In this document: positions 11,590 to 22,969 of the stretch, piece after piece | How the letters are laid out: the number at the start of each line of letters is the position of its first letter | Position numbering within the stretch: the stretch's first letter is position 1 | Source: Prorocentrum cordatum | Taxonomy: Eukaryota > Sar > Dinophyceae > Prorocentrales > Prorocentraceae | NCBI GenBank assembly: GCA_963575745.1 | Contig: CAUYUJ010022548.1 | Coordinates: 486,416-548,915, forward strand | Reading direction: 5' to 3' | Length of the DNA: 62,500 nucleotides | Translations under genes and position numbers: made by a program | The notes under the pieces: generated by a model | Databases searched by the model: none | What the model was told of the DNA's origin: nothing | Seen by the model: the letters and a program-made list of their open reading frames with translations, nothing else

Positions 11590-12070
11590 TGGGGGCTGCG
11601 CGCGTCGCGCCACGGCGGGGGCGACGTCGCGTCGCGCGACGCGGCGCCACTTCGCCCCGCCGCGTCGCGCCCCGCACCCCCATGTCGTTTCGCGCCAATC
11701 CTCCTGCCCCCCCCCCCTCTTCCTTCCTCCCCCCCTCGCCCAACGCGCTGCGCGTTTTGTCCCGTTTGCGAAATTTGTATTCAGTTGTTTTATGTCAGGC
11801 TGCCGTCCTGCCCGCCTCCATACTCACTCCCTGTTGTCCTTCCACCCTCCAGGAACTTCTTCTCGCCCTCCTCTCTCCCGCCGCCCCCCCTCGATTGCCC
11901 TCCACCGCTCCCGCCGCCTCTGCGCCGCCCCCGCGCGCCCCCTCCTCGCCCGCCCGTTCCTTTTTCCGCCCGCCCTTCCCTCGCCTCACTTCCTCTTTTT
12001 CCCCCAATGCATCGGCGGGCGAGACTTCGCCAAATTGCTGCAGCGACGAACCGATGTTCGAATTCTGACG
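11590..12070. repeat. C-rich low-complexity block
   Basis: Long CCTCCCC and CCGCC runs from about 11700 leave all three + frames open at once (11560-12084, 11585-12094, 11589-12068). Simultaneous openness in three frames argues against a gene. Confidence 0.6.
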
Positions 12071-12229
12071 GGGCGCGCGTTTGAAATGGATTAGTCCGCA
12101 CGCGCTGCATCTCCACGTCGTCTATTGGTCTCCTCGCGTTCGTAGTTCCCGCGTGCGTGTCTCGCTATTTCTACGATTGCCGCGCGCGTCCCTTGATTGT
12201 TTCCCCGGCGGGCCGCGCAGTGCACGCGC

Positions 12230-12490
12230 CATCAGAAGTCCACGGCGCCCTTCGAGCGATTCGCGCGCGACCTGCGCGCGCAGCGCGATCGACCCGCGCG
12301 ACGCACGCGCGACGCGCGCGCGACGCGCCCCGACCCGCGCGCGACGCACCCCTGCCAGCGCGCGACGCACGATCGACCCACGCGACGCACGCGCGACGCA
12401 CGCGCCACTTGCGCGAAGCGTGCGCGACGCACGCGCGACGCACGTGCGACGCAAGCGCGACGCATGCGCGACGCAGTCGCGATTTTGCCC
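12230..12490. repeat. CGCGACGCA tandem repeat
   Basis: Irregular 9-10-bp repeats of GCGCGACGCAC. Both strands are open in several frames (Arg/Ala/Thr-rich), which reflects the motif. Confidence 0.75.
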
Positions 12491-13330
12491 GCCCCTAGCA
12501 TTTCTCCGAACAGCAATGCGCAACGGCCGTCAGCCCGCCGTGCTTGCGCTGTTCACAGGTGGCGGCGGCTGCGTCCTCCATTGCGCCAGGAAGGGCGGTG
12601 CTTGCCCCTGTTCCTTCCCTTTTCCTTCCTCGTTGTCCCTCCTGTTTCGTCATTCCTCCTCCTTCGTCCTCCCTCCTGCCTCGTCTCCCTCTCTCCTCCC
12701 CCTTATCCTCCTCTTGTCTACCGGCCCCCCTCTGTCTGTCCCTCCCCCCTCCTCTCTCGTCTTTGTTTTTCCCTTGCCACCCCGCGCCACTCTTCATTTT
12801 CTGTTTCTCCTTCGGCCCCCCTTCCACGGCCGCGGCGCGTCGCCGCGAGCGGCGCCCCCGCCTTCCGCGAACGGCCCCGCCGCTGGGGGTGGAAAGGGGG
12901 AGATTACGAGGAAAAGAGGAGGGGGGAGGGGCAGGGGCGCGAGGCGGGCGCGGCGGCAAGGGCGGTCCGGCAGGGGAATGGGGAGGAGAGGGGGGAGGAC
13001 GGAGCGGGCGGGTGCTTCTGTAATGGTCATGTTGGTGATCATGGTTGTGGTCGCGTTCGTCGCCTTGGTCGCGCTGGCGGTGGTCGCGCCGCTGGCGGTG
13101 GGCGGGCTGGTGGTGGTCGCGTCGGTGATCGTGCTGGTGTCGGTCGTTGTGGTGGTCGCGAGAAGCGTGGTGGTCGTGGTGGTGGTGATGGCGGTGAATG
13201 GTGTTGGTCGTAATCGTCGCGGTGGATGTGGTTGCGGTCGCATCCGTTTGCGGTGATCGTGGCGGTGGTAGTTCTGGCGCTGGCGGCGGTTGCTGCGGCT
13301 GTGGCGGCGGCTGCGGGGACCTGCTGGCCT
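12491..13330. repeat. Pyrimidine-rich then GTGGTCGCG-rich low complexity
   Basis: 12600-12830 is CCTCC-rich, 12890-13010 is GGGGAGG-rich, and 13020-13320 is made of GTGGTCGCGGTG words. No gene is supported, although a 391-codon frame crosses the region. Confidence 0.6.
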
Positions 13331-13699
13331 AGCGCCGGGGTGCGGTCAGCAGCATCGCTGCATTTGTAATGTTAGAAGGATTTGCTGGCCGAGGTCGCCC
13401 AACGGCCGCCTTCTTCTCGCCAAGAGGGCCGCAGCGTGGGCGAGTTTTTTTTTTCCGAAGGGGACCAGCCTTTTCAGCGGCCGTGGAGCGGGCGACGCGC
13501 GTGCGATCCGCCCCGTGGGTGTCCGCCGCGCTGGCGACGCACTCACTAAATTGCCCCCTTGCGAGGGCGACGTGAACGTTCGAGAGGACGGCTGGCCTTT
13601 TCGGCGGCCGACGCACGGGCGGCGCACGGGCGACGAATGCGCGACGCACCTTTTGTCGCGAAGGGGGGGGGTCAGCACGCCGGTCGTCTTACTGGGCCT
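13331..13699. other. Unassigned DNA
   Basis: GC-rich sequence with scattered GCGACGCAC words related to the 12.3-kb array and one T run at 13445-13454. No coding signal. Confidence 0.35.
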
Positions 13700-14330
13700 T
13701 AACAGCGGCCACACTGATGGTGAAGAGGATCTCGTGCGAGGCCTGGCGGGGTCGTCTTGCAGGTAGTTTGGGGGCCTCTTGGAGACTTCCTTGTGGCTTC
13801 TCGGGTTCCTCGGAGGTTTTCTTGGAGGTCCCAGGGCCTTTTCTGGTAGTTCTTGGAGCAGGCTGGGGGCGCATTGGGGCCGAAGGCTCCAACAGGTGCC
13901 CGTTGGACTCCGTCTTGGAGCCGTTTGGGGGCCCTCTCGGGTTGTCGTGGAAGTTTCGTGGGCTGTCGTTGGGCCCTCTGCGGCCCTGCTTTGGGGCCCC
14001 TTTGGCCGTCTGGGGGCGATGTTTGAGGTTTGTTTGCCTGTTGTGGACGTTGTGATTGCCGAGTGGGCGAGCATGCTGAAAAATGTATGGTTTTCGCAGG
14101 GAATGGGCGGATTTTTGTTTCTAGCGTCCATCTCGGGGCGCACCTTGGGGGCCTTTTATTTGGACGTCTTGGCAGCTTCGGAAACCGCCTGGAGGCCATC
14201 GTGGGCGTCTGGGGGCGCTATGTCGGCGAATCGTGGTCTCTGGGACCGTCCGGGGAGCGTTTTGGTACCTTTTTGACGAGTTGTGATACCTTTTTGACGA
14301 GTTTGGGAGCCATGTGGCGCGTTCGGTCAG
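13700..14330. repeat. Degenerate G-rich array, second block
   Basis: Same family as 3320-3780: CTTGGAGCCGTTTGGGG, GGGGCCCTTT and related words in about 30-bp spacing. Two nested + frames are open only because of the motif. Confidence 0.6.
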
Positions 14331-15877
14331 GGGTCCGGCCGGGCGAGGGGGGGGGGGTCGAATTGCCGGTTTGGGGCCCCTCGGGGTGGGATTATGGGGG
14401 GGGATAATAATTTCACACGCCTAGAAGCCCACAAGGGGTCGGCGGATATCGTCAGGGCACTCCACAATTTCTGCTTCGGGCGGCAGCCAGCGCTGGATCT
14501 CAACCAAACCTGGCCGGAGCGGCACTGCAGAACACGACGGGACGTCCCAAAGCCGTCGACGTCATTGGATTTTTGATTGTGCCCATACAGTCGTCGTACA
14601 AATTAAACCTGACCGTGGATGTGTGGATCCTTTAGTAGTTCCACAACATAAAAGGGGTCAGGCTTTGCTATATGCATAGCGCATGCAATTGGAGAAGATA
14701 TCCGGCCCCGTGCAATGATACGTTCTCTGCTTCCGTACATTCGAGCACTGAATATATCCCGCGTCTTCGAAAGAACACTTGCAGCTATGTCTAGGTCACC
14801 TTATGCAGGCTTCACAGGCAGGAATGTTGAAGCTTTGGACGTGGTGTGTTGGCAAGGTGCTCTGGTCGGAGCTGTGTGTCGCGTAATTTGTCCATCTTTG
14901 CTTCCGTTATTGGCGCGATTCGTGGCGACGGAAGCATGTGAGCCGTATGGTTCCATTCTCCCATTGTTATGGATGTTACGGATTGTTGCAACATTGCATT
15001 GTCCGTGGTGTGGGCTTTGGGCCGCAGTTGTTGGCGGGATCGCCGTCACTGGGGGATGTCTTGATGTCGTTGATTGGATGCCCGTGCCGATGGAAGTAAG
15101 GCGTCCTAGTATCCATTGTCGCATGTGGCGATCCTTCCCCAGAGGTCCATGGTTTCCCCCCTGACACGTCTGCGCGCACTGGTGATAAAGTGGCCGTGGA
15201 GCTACATCGAGCGGCAGGCTACCTTCGGGGGAAGGGGGGGAACTTGGCTACTCAGACTCTCGCCGCACGTGCATAATGCTGCCCATCCGCTGCCTAGCCA
15301 AGGTTAAGTGCGACCAATACTTCGAAGGATCTTGCAGCAATGTCGAAGACTGAGCCCACGCTATGGACAACGACGCAGCGGCCGGGCAGTTGGCGTAGCC
15401 TCGCGGAACTCGGAATGCACCAAACCGATTCAGTTCGTTCTTATGTGGCCCGCATCGTCCTTCGGTGGCCAGACCTCTCACGGAAGGCATGCAAGAAAGG
15501 CGTCGAGAAGCCCAGAAGCAAGAGCATCCCATTCGGTGATTTCGGGATCGACCTTCCTCCCTTTTGACTCCGCCGTAACAAGTGGCCCCTGGGACGGTCG
15601 CGACCAACCATTAGGAGTACGTGCGTGGTTAGTGGATGCGCAGGAATTGTGGAGCCAGGGCTAAGCCCACCACCAGTCAACAGTCAGTGAGAAGTGGTTT
15701 GGCTATTGCGAGGCAGTGGTCCGTCTTGTGACAAGCCTCCACGGCCACATCTCCAGTTCGAGCCTCAGCTGGGGCGTTCGGCGCAACATGAGCCATCAAA
15801 GGCGTAGAAAGCGTCCTGCCTCCAAGAGGGGAACCGCGGTGGACCGCCAAACTCATTCCGAAGCAGCGTATTGGTCC
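14331..15877. other. Unassigned lower-complexity-free DNA
   Basis: One of the few long stretches with ordinary composition. Open frames at 14715-15164 (+) and 15340-15567 (+, ATG start) have balanced amino-acid use but no domain I recognise. They could be exons of a spliced gene. Confidence 0.3.
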
Positions 15878-16136
15878 TCTTCCTCCTCCTCCTCCTCCTC
15901 CTCGTCCTCATCCTCATCCTCTGCACCACTGCCTCACTCTCATCGCCGTCGCGCGAGACCTTTGTTTGACATCCGAATGCTTTGCTGCGTCTTCTCCGCT
16001 CTGAGGATTCATGTACCGTTTGGGTTCCTGGAACTAGTGGTGGTCTTTGGAGTCTCAGTTTACATGTGTGTATGTATATATATATATGTGTATTATAATC
16101 ATACATATATCTAGATGGGTACAGGGCCGGGGGCCT
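15878..16136. repeat. (CTC)n tract and TATATA patch
   Basis: CTCCTCCTC plus TCCTCATCC words at 15878-15930, and an AT-rich TATATATATATG patch at 16075-16105. Between them is unassigned sequence. Confidence 0.7.
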
Positions 16137-16516
16137 CCTCCTAGCTGCCTCGAGTCGCCATGGGGGCTCCGGGCTCCCAGGGTACCCTCACCAGCGGCCC
16201 GAGCCGCCTAGTCGGCCTCAAGTCGCGTCACAGTGACACCAGAAGGCTGCGAGATGTCCTGCGGGGCTTCCGTGCAGCCCCAGATAGCTCCAAGACGACC
16301 CAAGAGGGCTCGACTTTCGCTCCCCAGATGGCCCCGAGAGGCAGAAACCACTGGTTTACCATGGGTGCTTCGATGTTTTTGGGATTCTCGACTTTCGAGC
16401 TTCCGACGCTCCACGACGTCCCACGAGGCCTCCAAGGCCGCCCCAAGACGGCCCGATAGACCCCCGAGACCGCCCTAAGACGGGCCAAGTGGGTCCCAAG
16501 ACCGCCCCACGAGGGG
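16137..16516. repeat. CCCAAGAGGGCCC-type array, left of the retrogene
   Basis: Inverse-orientation member of the G-rich array family. It stops exactly at base 16516, where the spliced-leader relic begins, and the same array resumes at about 17119. Confidence 0.65.
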
Positions 16517-16538
16517 TCCGTAGCCGTTTTGGCTCAAG
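16517..16538 (+). other. Dinoflagellate spliced-leader relic
   Basis: Matches the 22-nt dinoflagellate spliced leader at 21 of 22 positions; the only change is A to G at position 10, and the 3' part TTTTGGCTCAAG is intact. The leader is normally added to mRNA in trans and is absent from genes, so a genomic copy 75 bases upstream of an ATG indicates that a mature mRNA was copied back into DNA. Confidence 0.85.
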
Positions 16539-16613
16539 TCCTCTTCGGCTAAAGCCGTTCAGCGCCGACGACTCCTCGGGGCATCGCCCTCTCGCATACC
16601 GCTAGGCCCAGCG

Positions 16614-16907
16614 ATGGCCCGCTCCGCGTCTCTGCTGCTTGCCTGCGTCGCCGCGGCTACCGCCGCCCTGCTGGTGGGCTCCCTCGCGCTGTCCTTCGTC
16701 GGCGCCTCCCCAGCGGGGCTCCGCGCGGGCCAGCGCGCCCCCTCTGTGGAGATGCAGTTCTTCGGCGGGGCGCCGGTGACGACCACCCCTCCGCCCGCGG
16801 CATTGAGCCTGGGAGACGTGGGCGGGAACAACTACGTGATCTCGATGACCATCCTCTTCTTCGGGTCGGTGCTCGCGAACGCCAACGGGTTCTTCGCGCC
16901 CTGGTGA
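16614..16907 (+). CDS. Small plastid-targeted membrane protein (retrogene)
   Basis: A 97-codon intronless ORF starting at the first ATG after the leader relic. Residues 4-30 form a hydrophobic signal peptide, followed by FVGASP, which resembles the FVAP-type motif of dinoflagellate plastid transit peptides. A basic/Pro/Thr-rich stretch follows, and the mature part (about residues 67-97) has one hydrophobic segment near NNYVISMTILFFGSV and ends NANGFFAPW. This is the layout of a nuclear-encoded single-helix thylakoid protein. I do not recognise the subunit; photosystem or cytochrome b6f small subunits are possible. The frame is intact, so the copy is young or functional. It lies in a 75-base 5' leader and about 210-base 3' trailer typical of an mRNA, inside a repeat array. 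Confidence 0.75.
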   Translation: MARSASLLLACVAAATAALLVGSLALSFVGASPAGLRAGQRAPSVEMQFFGGAPVTTTPPPAALSLGDVGGNNYVISMTILFFGSVLANANGFFAPW

Positions 16908-17118
16908 AATTGAGGGGCGGCCCGCAAGCGCCAGCGGACGGTGCACAAAGCCCGAGGTTGTCCGCTTTGACCGCGCCGACTTCGCGGCTGCATTTAGATC
17001 GACGCGCAGCTAGCGCGGCGCAGGTTTTCTCCATTGGCCACGGCCGTGCTTTTCAAGTGCTGTTCCTCCGGACGGCGTGAACATCAATCGATTACTCGGG
17101 CCGGCATTGAAAGAAAAA
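16908..17118 (+). other. 3' untranslated region and A-rich end of the retroposed mRNA
   Basis: Non-repetitive sequence after the stop, ending in GAAAGAAAAAA at 17109-17119. The next bases, CGGCCCACGAGGGG (17120-17133), match CGCCCCACGAGGGG (16503-16516), which directly precedes the leader relic, at 13 of 14 positions. That looks like a target duplication, with the caution that the host array is itself repetitive. Confidence 0.6.
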
Positions 17119-17830
17119 ACGGCCCACGAGGGGCTCAAGACGGCCCAAGAGGGCCCCAAGACGGTCCCAAGAGGGGCCCACGAGCACGAGACCGAAAGGA
17201 CACTTCGAGCCTTCCGTACCAGGATGTTCCCAGACGGCTCAGGAGGGCTCGCCGAGAGCTCCCCCGAGGGCCCCAAGAGGCAAAAACCAGTGATTTGTTT
17301 CAACGGTTTCTCAATGCTTTCGGGCTTCTCGACTTTTCCAGCTTCCAGCGCTCCACGACGTCCCAAGAGGCCCCCAAGACCGTTCCGAGACGGACCGCCA
17401 AGAGATCCCCAAGAGCGCCCAAAGACGGCCCAAGGGGGCCCCGAGCGGCCCTAGACGTGCCAAAGACGCCCCAAGACGGTCCCAAGAGGGGCCCGAGCGC
17501 AGGAGCCCGAAGCGATACTTCGAGTATTCCGTCCAAGAGGCCCCCAGACGCCCTAGAGGACTCGATGAGCGCTCCCCAGATTGCCACAAGAGGCAAAACC
17601 CAATGAAATTCCTTAGGTTTTAATGTGTTCTCGAAGGTCTCGACTTGTCGAGCTTCCGGCGCTCCACGACGTCTCAAGAGGCCCCCAAGACCGCCACGAG
17701 ATGGCCCAAGAGGCCCCCACGAGGGCCTCAGGACGGCCCAAGAGAACCCTTAGACGGCCCTAGACGCGCCCAAGAAACCCCAAGAGAGCTCCGAGACGGC
17801 CCCAAGAGGGCCCGAAATGTAACACAACTT
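17105..17830. repeat. CCCAAGAGGGCCC-type array, right of the retrogene
   Basis: Words such as GGCCCAAGAGGGCCCCAAGA and CTCCACGACGTCCCAAGAGG recur at roughly 30-bp and 300-bp spacing. Continuation of the 16137-16516 array. Confidence 0.65.
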
Positions 17831-18519
17831 TAATACAAATCGCTTCCTCGTCGAGGACGGTGTTGTGTCAAATTTGTGTTGAATTGTTGTGGCTCGGGGG
17901 GCGCTCTGGGAGCTCCCGGGGGGGCCCCTTTGGGCCCTCCCAGGGGGTCCTCTACAGCTCTTTGGGGGGCCTGTGGGAGTTTCAGGAGAGCCCCGGAAGG
18001 CCTCTGGAGGCCCTGGAGGCCCCACTGATCTCCAGAGTCCAGAGGCTCCGGACAAGCAAAACACGCCCCAGAACGTGCAATCGTCCGATCACGTCCACAG
18101 ACGACGATCACTACCACCACCACGACCACAACGACGACCACCACGACGATCATCGCGACGGCGGCGGCGGCGGCGGCGGAGACGGCCTGGCGGCCCAGAA
18201 TCTCTGGGGCCCTCCTCGGCCACCGTGGCAGTCACGGCACGTGCGCAGTCTGGGAAACTCTCGGAGCCTTCCGACGCGTCGCACGTCGATCCTCGCACGG
18301 TTCCGCACCCGCCCACCGAACCCTAAGGTACCCCCCAGAAGGCCCAGCATCTCCACGCGCCAAGGGCGGCCCTTGCCTGTGGAACCTCTCCTTGGTAGAA
18401 TGGGTTTCGTGCATCAGCGCAAGGTCTATTGACAACGACTGCGCAGTGGTCCAGAACCTGACCTAAGCGCGCTCGCATCGCGCGCGTGGTTCTAGTGTAT
18501 AGGTGTATATCTAGATATA
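17831..18519. other. Unassigned DNA with CCACGAC/CGGCGG tract
   Basis: 18105-18185 holds CCACCACGACCAC and CGGCGGCGG runs. The rest shows no recognisable coding motif. Confidence 0.35.
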
Positions 18520-18575
18520 GAGGGATATAGAGAGGTGCATGTATGTGTATGTATGTATATATATATATATTGCAG
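18520..18575. repeat. AT-rich TATG/TATA microsatellite
   Basis: GTATGTGTATGTATGTATAT followed by a TA run. Confidence 0.8.
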
Positions 18576-19560
18576 TTGCTATAGTGTGATCGGGTTGCGT
18601 TGTTGTTTGTTTGCGGGGATCTTTCTCCCAGGGCCCACTTCGAATGTTCGGCGTTATTAAGTTGTGTACTCGTATGGACAGAACGAGTGGTCTTGCATCG
18701 CTGGCCGAACAAGACAATTGTTCGGTCGGCGTCAATATAGCTTGTTTGCTCATGTGGACATCCCGTGCTGTTTGTCATTGTCATTGCTTTCGTTTCGGAT
18801 TCCACGGTGTTCCATTCATGGTGATCTAGAAGTATTATTTGCAGTGATCCAGACTTCGGTTGCTGATCCAGAATAGAGTTGACACCCGCCCAGAATACAT
18901 ACGGTTCGTGAGTCGGCTTTTGGCCGTGAGTTGAATTTCGGTGTTCAGGGAGTTTTGGTGGCAGTGCCAACGGTAATCAGTTCCGATTAGGTTGTTACGT
19001 TCGTTCAGTTTTAATTGTTATGTGAAATCGACGGTTTCTGCGATGGGTATAGGAAACCAGACGTGGTCGAATTCGTATTTCAGCTCGGCGGTTTGCGGGC
19101 GAACCCCGCCGAATGTTGTGTTCGCGGCGCCTTGCGGGCGAATTTGGCAGGGTTTGTCAAACATCAACTACGTGTAGGAGGGGAGGAGGGGCAAACATCC
19201 ATTGATTATCTACGTTTCACCCATGCGAGTCAAAAATCATCGCTTGCAACTTTAGAAAACAATGTGGCCATAACATTCGCCAACCGAAAAGTAAGGAACT
19301 CATGAAGTTTGTGCCCGTCTGTCAGCCACAAAGTTTGACAAAGACACATGTCTGCTGATGATGCCTCTACAACATCGTCGCCCGACGATAATTTCGAGGA
19401 GTGGGAGATTCAAGCTCATAATGCAACTGGGCACGAGTGATGCAGACGCCGTTTTGGTTTGTCCAGCTCGGTGCCCTCGCCCATGATTCGTGGTGTCGAT
19501 GATTGTTGGTAGCAGGTCGGCTTCCTCCACCCGACAGGTTGGGGTCGTTCGATTTTAAGA
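18576..19560. other. Unassigned, locally lower-GC DNA
   Basis: Ordinary complexity, no repeats seen. Frames at 18992-19177 and 19015-19305 (+) have balanced composition but no recognised domain. Confidence 0.3.
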
Positions 19561-19569
19561 ACAAGCCTC

Positions 19570-19830
19570 CCGACCCGTCCACCCTGCATACCGCAGCCGC
19601 CAGATCCCCAGGCCCTCGAGCATCCCGCCTCGTGCCCCTCTGCATACCGCGGCCGCCAGATTCCCAGGTCTCCCGGTTATTCCTGAGGGTTCCGCCTCGC
19701 GCCCCTCTGCATACCGCGGCCGCCAGATCCCCAGGCTCCCCAGTATCTCCGAGAGTCTCGCCTCGCGCATACCGCGGCCGCCAGATTCCCAGGTCTCCCG
19801 AGTATGCCCGAGTGTCCCGCTCGGTGCCGA
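19570..19830. repeat. Minisatellite with GCATACCGCGGCCGCCAGAT core
   Basis: Five tandem units of 55-70 bp, each containing CCGC-GCCGCCAGAT followed by CCCAGG and a variable spacer. Confidence 0.8.
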
Positions 19831-19834
19831 CAAA

Positions 19835-20310
19835 TCATAGCATAACAGAGCGGTACCATAACATAGCAGAACATAGTTCAGCACAACGCGATAAGCTATG
19901 ACAAAACAGCGCATAACACCACATCACCAAACAGAACGTATCCGAGCACAACATAGCATATCATGACATAACCTATCATAACATAGCACACCATGACAGA
20001 GCAGTGTATACCATAGCACAGCGTCACAGCACAGAGCACTACATAAAATGACAAAACAGGCGTACCACAAGAAAGCATCGCATACTTGAACATGCCAAAA
20101 CAAAACATGACACAGCCTCACATAGCATGACAAGCCATACCATAGCACAACACAGCATAACAACGCATGCTACGACAGACGACAGACAGATCGGAGCGCA
20201 CATAACATGACATGCCATGGCATCAGATCTTAACACACCATGACAGAACATACCTTACCATAGCACATCATCGCAGCACACATGGCATGACATACACCGC
20301 ACTCACATCT
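19835..20310. repeat. Degenerate CATAACATAGCA array
   Basis: A-rich sequence made of CATAACATAGC and CATGACA words. Related blocks lie at 22380-22720 and 34985-36410. Confidence 0.7.
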
Positions 20311-20319
20311 ATACCCCTG

Positions 20320-20715
20320 GGTGGGTGTATGTGCGGCCGTTTTTGCGCTGTCATGTGCGCGCATGTGCGCGGCATGTGCCAGTCATGTGCCAGGCCTGTG
20401 CGGCCCTTCTTGGATGGACTTCCTACTGTGCACGTCGTGCCCGGGCATGTGCGGGGGCATGTGCGTTGTGTTTTGGTGTATCCATCATACGCACATGCAC
20501 GCACAGTCCGACGCTGATGCGCGCACATGCCTGCACATGCGGGAGGTGTTGGAGAATCGCAGATCTGTCATCGGCACATGCACGCACATGCCTGTGCAAC
20601 CTCTCTTCGGGAGGCCGCGCGGGCCCGCACATGCACGCACATGCGGTGAAGCGCGCGGGCGCACATGCGTGCACATCCCAATGCACATGCACGCTCATGC
20701 CCTAGAATCTGTCTG
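20320..20715. repeat. GCATGTGCG / GCACATGC array with strand switch
   Basis: From 20320 to about 20470 the motif reads GCATGTGCG. From about 20475 to 20700 it reads GCACATGC, the inverse orientation. The two halves could pair. A smaller GCATGTGC block is at 22140-22320. Confidence 0.7.
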
Positions 20716-20914
20716 AGACCCTTGTGCCTCCAATGCCTCCTGGCCTTCGCAGAGCTAACATGGGGCGTGCCAGGGCTTCCTGAAAGAGTTTGTTGTGCGT
20801 TTAGACTCGCCCGCTGCTGGCGGGGGCGGTTCTTCGCCCGGTTTGTGAGCTGGCGGCGGCGTGCCCTCCTAGTAAAACGCTCTCCCGCGCGCCTTCTCAG
20901 CTCGGCCGGAGAAG

Positions 20915-21075
20915 CAGGGGGGGGGGAGGTGGAGGGGGGGGGAAGGAGGGGGGGGCGGAGGAGGCGGACGCCCCCGGCTCGGCCGGCCCGCCCGCCTGTT
21001 CGGCTCGGCCAGACGAGAAGGAGGAGGAAGAGGAGGAGGAGGAGGAGGAGGAGGAGGAGGAGGAGGAGGAGGTGA
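20915..21075. repeat. Poly-G and (GGA)n tract
   Basis: GGGGGGGAGG runs followed by AGGAGGAGG to 21071. No flanking inverted repeats were found. Confidence 0.8.
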
Positions 21076-21499
21076 GAGTCGCGGGGATGTCTCAGGCGAA
21101 AATGGCTTGACGGCCCGAGCTCAGGGAATCTCGGAATCGCTGGCCTGGCTCGGCCACTGGCGAGGTCGGCCTGTGCGAATACTGTGCGTACCTGCGCGGG
21201 GCATGTGCGGGACGTGCAAGAATGCCGGGGCCGGCGTTCGTCTCCGGGCGCCGGCGCGTTCGCGTCCGCGCGCAAGCCGCGCGCGGACGAGCGTTCGCTT
21301 GATTGCGCGGCCCCGACAGACGGGGCGCCCCGCTCACGCTCCGCACAGGCGCGCGCAGCGCTCGCCCTGCCCGCGTTCGCCGGCAGGACCGGCACGCCGG
21401 AACAATGCTGGAACGACCAGGTGCACAAGGCATTACTGCACCACCTTCACAAGGCTTTGCGCGAGGTCGTGGGGCAGCACCCGATCTTACGAATGGGTC

Positions 21500-22140
21500 A
21501 GCCACTGTCTCCTGAGACGTCCTCGCAACCCTGATCTCAATGATGCCCTGTTCGATATGTCTCGGCCCCTTTCGCCTGAGACATCCTCGGTACTCTGGGT
21601 TCCGAGACGCCCTGAGCTGAGGTGGTTAGACCACTTTCGCTTTAGAATCCTCGCCCGAGATGCCCTGAGTTGAGGTGTTCAGGCCACTTTCGCCTGAGGC
21701 ATCCTCACAACTATGACCTCAATGATGCCCTGCTCCATGGTGTCTCGGCCTTTTTCGCTTGAGACCCTCGCAACTCTGGGTTCCGAGATGCCCTGAGCAG
21801 GTGGTCAGGCCACTCCTGCCTGAGACATCCTCGCAAGTCTGGGTTCCGAGACGCCCTGGGCTGAGGTGGTCAGACCATTCTCGCCAGAGACATCCTCGCA
21901 ACTCGGACCTCAGAGATCTCTTGCCCCATGGTGGTCAGGCCACTTTCGCCTGAGACATCCTCACAACTCAGACCTCGGAGGTGTCCTGCCCCACGGTGGT
22001 CTGGTCACCTTGACCAGCGACATCCTCGCCAGCCTTGCCCCATGGTGGTCCGGCCACGCTTGCCTGAGACATCCTCGCAACTCTGGGTTGCGAAATGCTC
22101 CGAGTTCAGGTGGTCAGGCCACTATCGCCTGCGACATCTC
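21500..22140. repeat. ~62-bp minisatellite (CTGAGACATCCTCGCAACTC)
   Basis: About ten tandem units. Each holds CTGAGACATCCTCGCAACTC, GAGATGCCCTGAG and GGTGGTCAGGCCACTTTCGC with substitutions and length changes. Confidence 0.8.
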
Positions 22141-22379
22141 TGCGGCATGTGCTGGCATGTGCGTCTATGCTTTCAGAGTTTTGCTTGACCGTGCATTCGA
22201 GTGTGCGTCGGACGGTGTGGCATGTGCGCGCATGTGCGGCAATGCTGTTAAGGCTTTTGTATATTTGCATGGGCATGTGCATGCGACTGTGCGGCATGTG
22301 CCTGCATGTGCGGCCCCTTCCGGACCACAATTTCAAAGTGAGCACTATAGAAGTGAGCGCTATAGAAGTGAGTCCGGTG

Positions 22380-22720
22380 TATAACATCGCAGCACATGTG
22401 ACATATCATAGCATGACAGATCGCGGCATATTATGCTACACCATCGCAGGACACAACAAATCGGTTATGGCATACCAGTTCATACATACCATACCATCAC
22501 ACCACACCTAATCACATAACAGAGTAGAGCATTAACATAATTTCACATAACCCCTTAACATAGTAGAGCATGGCATACCATAGCATAACGCAGCACTGCA
22601 TCAACGCACAGACCATTACAGAACATGACCCATCATACATGACAAATCATACAACGACAGAGCGCGACGTAACATGTTATACCTATACGACCACCTTTCG
22701 GGTGATAAGGAGAGGAGGTT
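22380..22720. repeat. Degenerate CATAACATAG array, second block
   Basis: Same word family as 19835-20310: CACATAACAGAGTAGAGCAT and TAGCATGACA. Confidence 0.65.
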
Positions 22721-22739
22721 CGGGGGGGGGAACCAACGT

Positions 22740-22965
22740 CTCACTCGATCGGTCTCACTATCGATCTCAGTATCGATCTCACTATCGGTCTCGCTCGATC
22801 GATCTCATTCGATCGATCTCACAATCGATCTCACTCGATCTATCTCAGTCGATCGATCTCACAATTGATCTCACAATCGATCTCACAATCGATCACACAA
22901 TCGATCTCACATTCGGTCTCAATATCGATCTCACTATCGATATCACAATCGCTCTCACAATCAAC
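22740..22965. repeat. ATCGATCTCACA tandem repeat
   Basis: Around 18-20 copies of a 12-bp unit, with CGATCGATCTC variants. Confidence 0.85.
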
Positions 22966-22969
22966 GTCA

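Noticed and set aside
11560-12094. Three overlapping + frames in the C-rich block
   Set aside because: All three frames are open at once and consist of Pro/Arg/Ser runs.
12081-13256. A 391-codon + frame
   Set aside because: It is built from the CGCGACGCA repeat and GTGGTCGCG low complexity; the alternative frame 12197-13213 is equally open.
14402-14440. A short NFTRLEAHKGSAD frame as a gene end
   Set aside because: Only about a dozen residues match the 7.98-kb copy; too short to call coding.
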